Shown here: piece by piece, positions 8,960 to 20,421 of the stretch
How positions within the stretch are numbered: the stretch's first letter is position 1
Layout: the number at the start of each line of letters is the position of its first letter
Origin: Asterias amurensis
Lineage: Eukaryota; Echinodermata; Asteroidea; Forcipulatida; Asteriidae
Reading direction: 5' to 3'
DNA length: 64,000 nt
Assembly (NCBI RefSeq): GCF_032118995.1
Contig: NC_092663.1
Location: 5,952,001 to 6,016,000, forward strand
Position numbers and translations under genes: made by a program
Notes under the pieces: model-generated
The model's database searches: none
Told to the model about the DNA's origin: nothing
What the model saw: only the letters and a program-made list of their open reading frames with translations

Positions 8960-11874
8960 ATGGCTGCCTTACTGCGGAGGAGACGTCACGTTGAAGAAAA
9001 TCAGCGAAATTATCCCATTCAAAGACAAAGGCGGGTTTTTCGAGACAGACAAAACCCCCTCGAGCTGTTTACTCCCGTTCAAATTTGGGCGCGGTACAGA
9101 TTTCGCCCGGCAACTATTGTAGGACTTGCCCAAGCATTGTCGGCTGAATTGGAACATCCAACTGACAACAACCACGCACTGCCACCCCTACTTCAAGTGT
9201 GCCTCGCATTGCGGTACCTGTCCTCGGGGACTTTTGCCATTGTTGTTGGCGACACATGCCCCGTGGTTAGCCCCCCGACGGCTTGGCGAGCCATAGATCG
9301 CACCGTCAGAGCCATCAATCGCGTTCTTGGGATTCGAATAAAGTTCCCAGATCCCCAAGATCAAATCTCCACACAGGCACTACAACAGGGCTTCTTCAAA
9401 ATTGCCGGTAAGATAATAATTGGTGGGTTTCTTGAATTATTATTAATTGGTAAAATGAGGGTGTAGGAAAGTTAATGTCCGCATCTCTTGGCAATATTAT
9501 TTTAAGTTCGGCATGAGTGACGGACAGATAGTAAATTCTCTGAGAAAAACCATGCCAACACTTTAAAACGTCAGCACTTCATCCAATTATTATTAATATT
9601 AGCCAACAATAAACAATTGACATAATCACACACAGCTTGGAGAACCATTGGCATCGATTTGCTGATATAAAAAATAATTTATAACAATTATTAGTTTTTA
9701 TTTACAATAATTACAAGCATATTCAGATATATTTTTGTAAGATTTGTTTTGAATAAATAACCAATAGGGCCTATACATGTATACAAATACTTAATGGCAT
9801 CCATATAATAATTTAACCACGAGTTGAGCTTTACAATTTATTGCCAAATGAGAAGTATACATTGTAGTCGCTAGCATTTAGGTTAACACAATAGGGACAC
9901 CTTTCGATTATGACTTAAAAATGTTTTTATACTGTAGTGGGTTTGAACATTATTTTCAAAATTGTTCAATTTTATTGATAGGATTTCCCAATGTCATTGG
10001 AGCCGTGGACTGCACCCATGTTCGTGTTGAACCCCCTTCCGAGTTGAGAAATGAGTTCGTCAACAGAAAGGGATACACATCCCTCAACTGCCAGGTGATT
10101 TAACAATTGTAAAATATATGCAAGCATGACAAATATTGCTATTGCTATTAAAAACAAATAATTCCAAACTACTTTTGTCTCACTTTGGATTTGTTGGTGT
10201 TTTTCATTTCTGTAGATGGTATGTGACCACCGCAAGCGGTTCACAAACGTAGTAGTCAAATTCCCCGGTGCTGCCCATGATAGCAGAGTTTGGCGGGAAA
10301 GTTCTCTGGGCGTGGCAATGGAAGCTGGTAGATGTTTGTTTTTTCTTGGATACAAAGTCGAAATAAAATTTGCAAATTTAACAAATGAATTGATAAATTG
10401 ATATCTAGTCAAATGAAACAGAGGAAATGGTTTACATCCCTATTTTTGATATATTTTTTTAGGCAGATGGCCACATTGTCTAATCTTGGGAGATTCTGGC
10501 TATTACCAGAGGGTTTTTCTCATGGCTCCCTACCCAAACCCAGCAACAGAGCAAGAAACGGACTACAATACTGTGCATGCCGTAACAAGGTACAGCATTA
10601 AACCCAACAATCCTCATTCAATCAAACTTCCACTCGAGTGTTTGTCGATATCTGCTGGCGAGAGTTTTTACATCAAGTGATACAGATTTACTTGGATTAG
10701 GCATACCACCCATGGAGCAGGCATCTCACCATAATCCAACAATCTTGATGTTGAGTTCCCATTTTCATCATTTGTAGAAGTAAGTTCACAAAGGCATCCC
10801 TAAAGAAAAAAAAATAAGTTTCTAGTTTTGCGTTACAACCTGTGGTTAAAAAACAAAACACCTTTATGGTAAAAATTCAGTGCACCAAATTCCATTTTTG
10901 TGTATAAATTCCAAATTTAGGGAACATCCAGACAAACTCTTGAAACTGATAAAAAATATTGACAATTCTAATGAGACTTGTGTTTCGTTTTTCGGTGCCC
11001 TAAGTGAAAAGACAGAAAAACCTGTGCAAACATGCGTTTCCTTATACACAAATGAAGCACCAGCTATAATTCATACAATTACATGTATTTACAGATCACT
11101 CATTGAGCAGACCTTCGGCATAACTAAAAGAAGGTTTGCCTTGATGAAAACAGGCACCAGGGTTCGCTCAATGGGCAAGGCCGCCAGTGAAATCCTTGCA
11201 TGCTGTATACTCCACAACTATGGGATAGATGAAGGTAAGTTCTTGACCGATAGTGCGTTTATCTTATAGGGTGGGTAAAACATTGGTAATTGGGTGAAAC
11301 ATTGGTAATTGTCAAAGACTAGTATCTACACTTGATGTGACCCAACATGTACATGAAATAACAAACCTGTGAAAGTTTAAGCTAAATCGGTCTTTAGAGT
11401 CATGAGAAAGAGTGAACACAAAAATGTGGTTTTACTTTTTTTTCAAGACATACAATTTGGTTTTGCAGGATAAATACAGTTGTTTTATTATTTCCTTAAA
11501 ACTTGCATTTTCAGCAGAAAATTTTCCACCATGTCCTTCTTCATACCATGTAAGTTATGTGCAAATCTGTGAACTTTTCAACTTTACCAATGTCGTACAC
11601 TAGGTCCCGAATGTGTAAATTTCTCAATGAGCTTTCCTTACGATGATGCCTTGGAGTGAACTGGTATTAACATGTGTAACTTGAAAGCCACTTTTGTAAT
11701 TTGTTTGAAGGTGACCTCATGCCTGAGGAGGCTAACAATGAGAGGGATGACCCAGAGGGTATTCTGCGTCTGGATTACAGAGGAGCAGGGACTGACACAG
11801 CACTTGGGCAGGCAATGAGAGATCGACTAGCTACATCCATCTCCAGACATCGCAGACAACTAAATGCACAGTGA
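8960..11874 (+). CDS. PIF/Harbinger (HARBI1-like) transposase, six exons, open
   Basis: The exons are 8960-9407, 9982-10094, 10216-10327, 10463-10589, 11095-11234 and 11711-11874. All junctions are GT-AG, the phases match, and the join gives 367 codons with no stop, close to the roughly 350 residues of vertebrate HARBI1. An N-terminal helical part (NPLE... PTAWRAI) leads to the DDE nuclease: D159 in AVDCTH, HDSRVW, D235 in LGDSGYY, and E271 in IEQTFG, 35 residues after the second D. CILHN follows near the end. The start ATG has context caaaATGG. The family cuts and pastes DNA in the nucleus with a Myb-like partner, and a candidate partner gene converges from 13893-16854. Either an autonomous element or a domesticated copy would fit. 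The call to family is firm; current activity is inference. Confidence 0.88.
11278..11470. repeat. Diverged half of a GGACAC-type miniature element in transposase intron 5
   Basis: The blocks attggtaattgtcaaagactag, aaataacaaacctgtgaaa and aatcggtc occur in the order seen in the intact copies. The ends are lost. Confidence 0.45.
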
Positions 11875-12056
11875 TGAAATTAAAAGCTCTTTCAATATAC
11901 TATACACACTTCAATCCCAAAGCTTTGTTAAGCAGTTAACATAATCTTGCTACAGTATGTTTAGCAGATAACCATTTGGTGTTGATTTCTAAACGTAAAC
12001 ATTAACTATTTAACCATGTTATTTTCAAACCGATAGCAAGAAAGTGTTTAGAAGCA

Positions 12057-12174
12057 TGTTTAAATGAATACTGCCTTGGATCGGACAAGTTGGTCTATAA
12101 AAAGCGTTTATCTCAGCCAAAATATGGCTTGACCTAGACAAAATTGCAACAGAAATGATTTTTTTATGCAAGTG
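12057..12174. mobile_element. Family I copy 3, left part (interrupted)
   Basis: The block ctgccttggatcggacaag...aaaaagcgtt matches the terminus of family I. The element then breaks off and resumes at about 12968-13130, with two other elements between. Confidence 0.55.
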
Positions 12175-12552
12175 TATTGAGACACTGGACACTATTGGTA
12201 ATTGTCAAAGACTAGTTTTCACAGTTGGTGTATCTCAACTTATGCATTAAATAACATACCTGTGAAAATTTGAGCTCAATCGGTCGTTGAAGTTGCGAGG
12301 TATTAATGAAAGAAAAAAAACACCCTTGTCTCACTAAGTTGTGTGCTTTCAGATGCTTGATTTCGAGACCTCAAATTCTAAATCTGAGGTCTCGAAATCA
12401 AACTTGTAGAAAATTACTTCTTTCTCGAAAACTGTGTCACTTCAGAGGGAGCTGTTTCTCACAATGTTTCATACCATCAACCTCTCCCCATTACTCGCCA
12501 CCAAGAAATATTGTATGCTAATAATTATTTTGAGTAATTAGCAACTGCCTTA
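12175..12552. mobile_element. GGACAC miniature element (family J), copy 1
   Basis: It has the family order: gacactattggtaattgtcaaagac, tgtatctcaac, aaacctgtgaaaatttgagc, a central hairpin on tttcgagacctca / tgaggtctcgaaa, then ttcagagggagc, ataccatcaacctctccccatt and tgagtaatt. The outer ends are somewhat decayed. It is nested inside family I copy 3. Confidence 0.7.
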
Positions 12553-12967
12553 AAACAACATATCCAAAAAGTAGAAAAAAAGTAAGCAGGGGAAATATGC
12601 ATAATTTGCAGAAACGAAAAATAACCGGGTCCCCTTAAATGCACACCGTATACAAAACAGAACTTTTATTTTTGTAGCAAGATTTTTTGTCATGGAAATG
12701 GTCACTAAAATCTATGAGCAAGAACAAATCCAAGATGACGGCCTTTTCCAAGAAGGCCGCAATTTTCCCGCCAAAACCGTCTTATTGCAAGTTAACAATG
12801 CAGTGACCATTCCCAAGAAAACAAATTATGTGAAAAAATAAAACTTCTACTTTGTATAAGGTGTGCATACATATTTTAGGGGGAAAACGGTAATTTTTAA
12901 TAATATGCAAATTATGCATATTTCCCCTGCTTACTTTTTTTCTACTCTTTGGATATGTTGTTTTAGA
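12553..12967. mobile_element. 415-bp TIR element with about 55-base inverted ends
   Basis: The ends pair as aaaacaacatatccaaa / ttggatatgttgtttt, continuing through agtaagcaggggaaatatgc / gcatatttcccctgcttact. The internal 300 bases show no gene. It is seen once in the window and is nested in family I copy 3. Confidence 0.6.
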
Positions 12968-13140
12968 GGGTTTCAGGAGACACTTGCAAAAAAAATCATT
13001 TCTGTTGCAATTTTGTCTAGGTCAAGCCATAGATTGACTAGACTATAAAATGCATATGGTTGGAAAGATGTTTTAAAAGTAGAATACAATAATCAACACA
13101 TGTTTGCCTTGAAATTGCACGGTTAGGATGAGACCATACT
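12968..13140. mobile_element. Family I copy 3, right part
   Basis: The sequence attaaaatgcatatggttggaaagatg-like through agtagaatacaata and ttgccttgaaattgcacgg matches the subterminal part of family I at 1760-1840. Confidence 0.5.
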
Positions 13141-13265
13141 GGCTTTAGACCCACCTAGCTATGTGACGGTACACAAAAATAACATGGTTTGAGGTTGGAT
13201 AGTTGCTGAAGGAACTAGTTTCCAGCATACAATACTTTAGGGAACGAATATAGACAGTTCAACCT

Positions 13266-13821
13266 TAGCCCGTTATAGGACTCTTCCTCTGTGCTGTACA
13301 CAGATACAGAGTCCTAGCTATTAAGGCCGTTTCTGGGGCGGAACATTTTTCAAAGCTTCGTAACTCAAATCTTACCTGCAATGAGCCACTAATTTCAACA
13401 GATTCACATTCCATGGCGGCATGCATTTTTCTGCTGTGGGTTTTGGTCGTTATATATTCCTCACAATTCCGTACTTTTCGTGAAATAATGCAGCTCCCAA
13501 CATAATAAGCATCCTGTTTTGATCGTACTCTTACAGTGTTGTCTGCTGCCATGCGTACGAGAATACGATCAAAACGGGAGATTTTAAACGTTGGGAGCTG
13601 CAATATGTCGCAAAAATGACGGATTTGTGAAGAAATTATGACGACCAAAACCCACCGCAGAAAAGATATATGCCGCCATGGAATGTGAATCTGTTGAATT
13701 TAGTGGCTTATTGCAGGTAAGATTGAGTTATGAAGCTTTGAACATTTACGCCCCAGAAACGGACCCTGATATCCAGGACATCACTGTAGTACAAAACGAA
13801 AATGTAAGGCCGCCAGGGCTA
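13266..13821. mobile_element. Fold-back element of family H, copy 2
   Basis: It starts TAGCCCGTTATAGG and ends gccgccaGGGCTA. The flanks gttcaacct (13257-13265) and atccaacct (13822-13830) look like a decayed 9-bp target duplication. The arms again carry ATGGAATGTGAATC followed by ttgCAG/GTAAGA. It lies between the Harbinger transposase and its Myb-like partner. Confidence 0.72.
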
Positions 13822-13892
13822 ATCCAACCTCCAGCAATGTTACATTTGCATACATTCACATAGCTAAATAGGCCTCAGGCTTAAGTCAAGGA

Positions 13893-16854
13893 TTATGGCA
13901 GCTGCTTCTCAAGGACTTTTGCCTTCAGCTCGTAATACCTGGCTTGAGCCAGTAATGCTCTCATCCTAACACCCTGTTCCTTCTCGATGAGGGCCAACTT
14001 TCTTTCCAGGTATTCAGCCTCAGTGATACCACTGGCACACTTCCGTTTAGGTGGTCTGATATTGGACGAGGTATCTTGCATTAGCAATCCTTGACCAGAT
14101 GTCCCTGACAAATAAATATAATCCAACATCAATATGTGTAACATTCAACGTATTATGGCAGTTTGCCACAGACAATATAAAATCCATCAGTACATCCATC
14201 TTAGATCTTGCCAAGAGGGGCATTTTGAATATGTGATACATTTTCTGAAAAGTTTAAGAAATGGGAAAAGTATATTTTGTTTTGGTTTGCAGTAGAACAG
14301 AAGCATGTTAACTGACTCACCAAAATTCATGACATTGACTGGCAAGTTGATCGGCATAGACACAACTAGAAATAGAAAAAAACTCATATTGTTAATGTTA
14401 CTATATGCAAATTACTGTAAACAAGTTATAAATCAATATAATGGACTGCCAACGAATGGACCAGGCTTGAAAAACATGTATGGTTCCACGCCTGAGGGAT
14501 ATCAACCATGCGTCACCTCTGAGATTTGTTTGATCAGAAAAGGCCATGAGCTACCATGGTGAGACCTTTATAATACCTTCACGTACACAGCCAAAATTGT
14601 TCTTAAAATCAACCTTTCAAAATCAACCATGTGATAATTTCTACCAACCAATAGCAATTTGTAAACTTTTAGTTACTCACCATCATCAGCAATGGTGATC
14701 GGCATGCTGTAAACTGAAAACAATCAACAACAACAAAATATTAGAAGAACTTCAACTTGTATTCAAAGAATGTGTAGTATATCACACATGTTCAATTTAC
14801 ATGTTTTTCCTGAAGATGTTTACAGCATATTGAATAAAAACTGTGTTGTATCTCTACTTTAAAAAAAGAAGAGGGGTGTGACTTGTGGTCGTGGAATTAC
14901 GCAACATGTTGAGTGCGATATGGCTGTGCAATCCAGGATAATATCATTGTTTTTTGCCATGGATTGACGACTACTCAGAATCGAGGATACACATTTGCAT
15001 GAAGATGATAACCTGTATCTGCTGTTTTAAAACATCATATAGGCCTACCTGGGTCTAGATTTACAACCTCGCATGCCGATACCTTTGGTTGGTCCGCTTG
15101 GACTGGAAGTTCTGAAAGTGAAAACAAGGCCTTCAAGATTTATCTTATTATGGGCAAACATTTCTTTTAAGTATCCTAAAGAACACTTGAAGTTTCTCAC
15201 ATTTTGCTTTGCAGATAAGTTGATAGTTGTAGATAATGTGTTCACTATTATGTACATAAAGACAACAGGTACAGGTGAACTTGAACACATTTTTTTTGGT
15301 AATGTTATTACCTGGGTTGTCAGCAGTGCTGGAGTTGCCAAAGGAATCTGATGAAAAATTAGACAAAAAATTATTTGGTGTTATTATAAGTACACAAATG
15401 GAGGGAGGGGAGCACCCGGCATGAGCCCTCCCCCCCCCCACCCACACACACACAATGATGCACATGAACGAGCTAAAGAATAGCTGGCGTTAGACCATTA
15501 ACGCCCTCAACTGTCTGGAAAGCCATGGATTTTCAATAAAAACATTAAAAAGAAGGAGGTGAAATCTTTCATCGCTTACCACTGAAGGTGTCAACTGGCG
15601 AGTCGATCCCTTCCAGCTTCACTTGAGACAGTGTACTCTCAATGAGTAGCTGGGGCTGGCTCAAAGGAGGAGGGTTTGGTCCACCTCCTGTGGCCCGAAT
15701 TTGCCATTTCCGTTTTGTGACTGAAAAAAAGAAGGGGGATAATTTTTGACTAATGTGACAATGAGCAGTTAGTTACAAAGCTTTATTCTGTATAAAAAAT
15801 TCTAAAGTTAAAGGTACCATGTATCATTTTTTTATGTGTTTGTTTTTTCTACGAAAAGAATATGCATTCACTTTGAGATTAAAAATGAAGGCTACTTTTA
15901 TTTATGAATAATTTTTGCTGTAACTATTTTGCCAGCCATATTTCTTGCTGATTAAACTGTTGTGCTTCATTAAAGTTGCCAGTTGATAATCAACCTCTCC
16001 AGTTTTCCTTACTAATATTACACAATGTGTTCTGTAAATGTATGTATGTGTTATGTAAATGTATGTATGTGCATCCCATATGGGGCGCAGCTGTGCTATA
16101 TTTGTTCGTATTCCACGAGCACACGTGTTATAACGAAAAAGTCTTCCAGGCTCACATGAATCGCGCAGAGTTTTAAATTTCAGAACAATATTCCGCGACA
16201 AACAGCATGCACGCTCACAAAGTTTAGAATGTAATTTTTGCACTGTCCGTATACGCAGCGTGAGGCATTGACACTCACAATACGCACTGTGCAATAAAAA
16301 CACTGAAGGTAGTGTTTAGATTTTAGCACCACCCTCCAGTTTGAGCATCGAATTGGTGGATTAGCGTGTACTGGAAGAAGATAGAGACTCCATAAGTTAT
16401 CACACAACCGCTAGTGGAATAAGGAAAAAAGGTAGCGCAGTCTGCGTCCCATACCCATCGAAGGATATGCGACACAGATGCGCTATATTTACGTATTCCC
16501 AAGATTGCGCGTGGGATAACATATTTATCTTGCAGCAAATTTGGCGCGTGACATAGAACACAAAAGACGCAGGTTAGCCAAGCTATATTAGCCATGCAAT
16601 ATAGGTTTTTATCACCACTCCATTCTGCGAATCTGATTGGAGAATTAGGGCGTACTTGAAGATAAATATTTTTATTAGACCTAGTTGTTCTGTACATTTT
16701 TGCAATAGGGAAATAAATGTTTTGTATACATGGGTGCATTTTGTCTTCAATGATATTGGTATAATTGGCAGCCAGGATGTACTTACTTGCTTGGACCAAA
16801 TTTCTGTATCGATCCTTACACTGAGCTGCTGTTTTGTTGTTCCCTCCAGCAACA
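13893..16854 (-). CDS. Myb/SANT-like partner protein of the Harbinger transposase, seven exons seen
   Basis: In transcript order the exons are 16854-16787, 15720-15580, 15347-15312, 15111-15049, 14713-14681, 14365-14321 and 14104-13893, ending in TAA. All have AG/GT borders and compatible phases, giving about 198 residues without a stop. The first exon encodes NNKTAAQCKDRYRNLVQA, a Myb/SANT third helix. The next starts TKRKWQIRATGGGPNPPP, the TGGGP hinge usual in this family. The last is a charged helix, EYLERKLALIEKEQG, ending KVLEKQLP. The N-terminal part of the Myb fold and the start codon were not found with confidence. In Harbinger elements the Myb-like protein brings the transposase to the nucleus and to the ends. 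It converges with the transposase at 8960-11874. Confidence 0.8.
16040..16145. repeat. Half of a family E fold-back
   Basis: The blocks catcccatat, gcagctgtgctatatttgt and cgtattccacgagcacacgtg match the right arm of the E elements at 16387-16528 and 26365-26478. Confidence 0.45.
16387..16528. repeat. Fold-back, family E, complete copy
   Basis: The left arm is taagttatcacacaaccg...gtggaataagg...agcgcagtctgcgtccc. The right arm is gacacagatgcgctatatttacgtattccc...gcgcgtgggataacatattta. The arms pair imperfectly over about 60 bases. The copy lies in the first visible intron of the Myb-like gene. Confidence 0.6.
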
Positions 16855-17404
16855 CTACATACAAACATCAAACAAATAGTTGAATGTTTATTTGATTCAG
16901 CAGTTAAGTGACAGCACATTAGCTATTTCTTGTGTTATATAGTTAACATGCAAGAACTGAGTAAAGAATTTTGCAGAAATAGTTATACCTGATAATGTCT
17001 AGGCAGGCTTTAGCATGTTCGGCTTTAAATATCAGACAACACAAGCTTTTGGCTCTCTGGAACTAAACTAAACTTACTCACTTAGTATTGTACTGTACTT
17101 GGCACAACAGCTGTAACCAATAGAGTAGAAACAGCTACAGGGGTACCAGATTTTTTTTGGGTAAAGTTATTAATGTGTAGTTCAAAAGATAAACAAATTG
17201 TAGGCACGGCACAAAACCTGAACGCAGTGCTAGGTGCCACTGCCATGACTGCTAGTGCTACGGTGCTGAAGCCATAAAACAAGTTTTGTTACTTTTTGCA
17301 GATGTGAAAAATAGTGAACAATAAAACAAGTGAAGTAGGCCTACGTTTATAACATGCATACGCCCTACATTAAATTAATAAAATGCTTACGTGTTGTGAG
17401 GTCT
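16855..17404. other. No exon firmly recognised
   Basis: This is upstream of the visible Myb-like exons. On - a short open stretch near 17065-16993 reads into a GTATAA donor of compatible phase and could carry a piece of the Myb fold (AEHAKACLDII). Its acceptor side is poor, so I do not call it. Confidence 0.35.
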
Positions 17405-17505
17405 GCCGTTGACGTAGCCCCACTTGTGTGGCCAAGGCTAGCTGAATCAGCTAAGGATTCAGCTAGCCTTGGCCACACAAGTGGGGTGCTGGGGCTACAG
17501 TTGAC
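17405..17505. repeat. Imperfect palindrome, arms of about 40 bases
   Basis: The left arm gtagccccacttgtgtggcc plus aaggctagctgaatc pairs with gattcagctagcctt plus ggccacacaagtggggtg around a 7-base loop near 17452. Confidence 0.7.
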
Positions 17506-17580
17506 GCAGTAAATGTTGACGGCATAAATCATTGGATGGACGAGCAAATTATAGTCTTATACGTCCGTGATGACTACGAT

Positions 17581-17628
17581 ATAACATAATGCTTGCAATC
17601 ATGACGTGATTGCCAGCATTATGTTATG
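17581..17628. repeat. Short palindrome on ATAACATAATGC
   Basis: ataacataatgcttgcaatca pairs with tgattgccagcattatgttat around tgacg. Confidence 0.65.
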
Positions 17629-17639
17629 GCTTATGACGC

Positions 17640-18227
17640 CAGAAATCATCACCAACGACAAACAAATTATCAACCCAATTTAGGCTGTTAAAACATCGTA
17701 TGTTGGCCTAGAACTTGAACAAAAAAAATATCTTTACAACATAAGACCGTAACGTTGAATCTGTTTATGTAATACTTTCGTTCGTTGTAGCGCACGTCGT
17801 AGCAACGAAAAACAAATGGCATTGTACTTGATGTTCAATTAATAAAAATCATGGGTTTTTGTTGTAGGCCTTTGCATGTAATCCGACAGAAAAGGGGAAA
17901 ATTTACTTCGTTCAGATTAAACACTTGGAAAAGGTTCTTGCATTGCCGTGAACGATTGGTAAATAGTCCCAGTGTATACAGACGTTGTCAAAAAATACTG
18001 TTTTGACCTAACATGACCCAAAAATTGGTCTGTTCACGAACTGTGCAGTTTTAGAGCTTAGCAACAACCAAATTCGGATTCAGTACCATTGAAAACCCTT
18101 CTGCGTCAAATTTCATGCGGTCCGGAGATGGGGACCACGGAACCCCTAAAATAGGCTCCTTTTCAATTAGTCTGGTTCCCTGACCAAATATTCCTTGACA
18201 TCTCTTGTTAAAAATCTTAGGTCAGGT
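17640..18227. other. No gene recognised
   Basis: I see no exon, tandem repeat or terminal repeat in this stretch. Confidence 0.4.
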
Positions 18228-18838
18228 ATCACCCACGGTTAAAATAGAGCATGACGCAACTTGTCAGGGTCGGGGGTCATCTCCAGGGAAACAATGTCTG
18301 CACGTACTACTAGTTGCGATAACGTAACCCTCCTCCCAACGGCCGCCAGGCCGGAGGGTTACCAGATTATTTTGATCGTCAATTAATTACAATCTGGTTC
18401 AACACGTATAATTTCGACAGCTAGTCACCAGATTTTGCCCCATTTTTACCACTTTTAAAAATCATGAAACTTAATCCTCAATCAATGTCTAATGAACACT
18501 CACAAGTCAAAACACCTTTGACAAAATATTTTTGAAGAAAAAGGACAAAAACTTACCAGATCCCGGAGCGAATTCCCAGGTTTATATATTTTGAACTTGT
18601 CGCATCGCTTTGCAAACGCTTTATTTAGGCACAACGCCTGCCTACATTGGCAATAACTGGCATAAAAACTCCTGGATCTACGGCCGACAGGACTGACATT
18701 ACGAGTCCGTACCGAACATCAACGATACTGTCCGAATGTTAACGACAACACGTTCGGAACATTTCGGATAACTTCGAAAGAGGAAGAATTCCTCCTTTTT
18801 GGTCACGTGCATGATTGTGGGTGATACCGGACCCTGCC
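18228..18838. repeat. Possible small TIR element with GGTATCACCCAC ends
   Basis: ggtatcacccac at the left is mirrored by gtgggtgatacc at 18827-18838. An inner gttgcgataacgtaaccc string at about 18310 recurs inside the fold-back at 27931-28139. No target duplication was verified. Confidence 0.3.
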
Positions 18839-18844
18839 ACGTAC

Positions 18845-19200
18845 CCGCGGCGCGGATATAAAATCGAGTCGCACGCAATCGCTGTTCTCTTCCCTCTCTC
18901 GACTCTCTTCGAGTGTGTATTGTCGAAGTCAGAGCCCTAGCTGATATTTATTGCTGTGTGGACGTACCGCAGGCCTTGGGTGAGTTGGCATCCGATATAA
19001 GTAACGATTACCAATTAACCGATAAAAGTTACGATTACCAATTAACCGACCTCTTTCACATAATCTGCCAGTAATTATTAAATAAACCTGTCCAGTAATC
19101 AGTGTGAAGTGTAAACTAATATTGTAGTCTCAGCCCTGTGTGGTGTTTGCGCGTGAACTGATCTAGACGCCTTGGGTCACAATGCCCCAAACGTCGAGTT
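18845..19200 (+). promoter_or_regulatory. Promoter-like stretch: TATA box, CT-rich initiator, later AATAAA
   Basis: gcggatataaaatcg near 18854 is a good TATA box. It is followed about 30 bases later by a CT-rich run, tctcttccctctctcgactc, and by aataaacctg at about 19081. Promoter, short transcript and polyadenylation signal in this order also fit a solitary LTR fossil. No coding remnant of such an element is next to it, and no paired LTR was found. It could equally be a host promoter. Confidence 0.3.
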
Positions 19201-19838
19201 CCCCTCCTCCTCGGGTCTCTGTGCTCAAATACCGAGGTACCCAACGAGTTACCGCGGTGAATACATTACAATATCTACAAATATTATTTGGAGTGCGGAT
19301 ATATATAGGGACATCTCGCACAAGAAAGGAACTTGAATCGAGTCCTATAGGCTATGACTGAAGTTCAAGGCCATGGCACATTCATACATACGCAAATAAT
19401 GGAGGTTTGGGGCTCCCCGCTGTTCCACACCTACCCATGTAATGCATGTACATGTATCTACACCTCATGCTTTTTGCAAATGAAGGCACAGTGTGTGTCG
19501 TAGTCTGTTGCGGCTGGTACGTTAGAGGCCGACGGGGAAAACCATAACCGTTGCAACCAGTATTGGCAACATCCCGTAGCTCAAAGCATCCCACTTTAAA
19601 TTTCACACTGCGGATTATGTTTACAACGTTTACCACAACACTGGGTGAGTGTTTTTTTCCCCGAGGGTTTCTAATAAAAGTAGTGATTGCCTCGAATGTA
19701 AAACCTATCAATGCTGTGTTACATTATCACAACAGGGCTCAAATGTTGAACTCGTGACCCGCTGGCCCGATTTAGGTTTTAGTGTACTAGGCATAATAGT
19801 AATTTATTTTTCAATTGAATATTCCCACTTTGTATTAT
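19201..19838. other. No gene recognised
   Basis: Short overlapping open frames on both strands (for example 19382-19711) have no family resemblance and no good exon borders. Confidence 0.4.
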
Positions 19839-19839
19839 T

Positions 19840-20207
19840 TTAAAGGCAGCGGACACTATTGGTAATTACTCAAATAATTATTAGCATAAAACCTTACTCG
19901 GTAATGAGTAATGGGGAGAGGTTGATGGTATAAAACATTGTGAGAAACGGCTCCCTCTGAAGTGACATAGATTATTGAGAAAGAAGTATTTTTCAACGAA
20001 TTTGATTTCGAGACCTCAAGTTTAGAATTTGAGGTCTCGAAATAAACCGTCTAAAAGCACACAACTTCGTGTGACAAGGGTGTTTTTTCTTTCATTATTA
20101 TCTCGCAACTTCGATGACCGATTGAGCTCAAATTTTCACAGGTCTGTTATTTTATGTATATGTTGAGATACACCAAGTGAAAAGACTGGTCTTTGCACTG
20201 CCTTTAA
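19840..20207. mobile_element. GGACAC miniature element (family J), copy 2
   Basis: TTAA flanks both ends. It starts AAAGGCAGCGGACACTATTGG and ends ctttgcactgccttt. The central hairpin is tttcgagacctcaag / ttgaggtctcgaaat. It lies in the opposite orientation to copy 1. Confidence 0.75.
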
Positions 20208-20421
20208 ACAAAGACAAGGTTATAGGTTCTTTCAATTTAATAATATTAACACATTGATGTTCTGGCTATAGCAGAGTGCCAATGTGTTTTAAAGTTTTAA
20301 TTGAGAAGTTCATGTGAACAGACTTCAACTGTGTTGGTAAGTAAAGAAACTGATTTAAACATCAACATTTTTCAACTATTAACTTTGTATGCAGATTTAT
20401 ACAAGCCTTGTACAATATAAA
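20208..20421. other. Short spacer, nothing recognised
   Basis: AT-rich DNA between two elements, with no gene signals. Confidence 0.4.

Noticed and set aside
16993-17065. Missing N-terminal Myb exon on the minus strand
   Set aside because: The phase fits and the peptide is suggestive, but the acceptor has no pyrimidine tract and the key tryptophan of the Myb fold is not seen.
19382-19843. Overlapping frames of 60-110 codons on both strands
   Set aside because: No exon borders, no family resemblance, and no supporting context.
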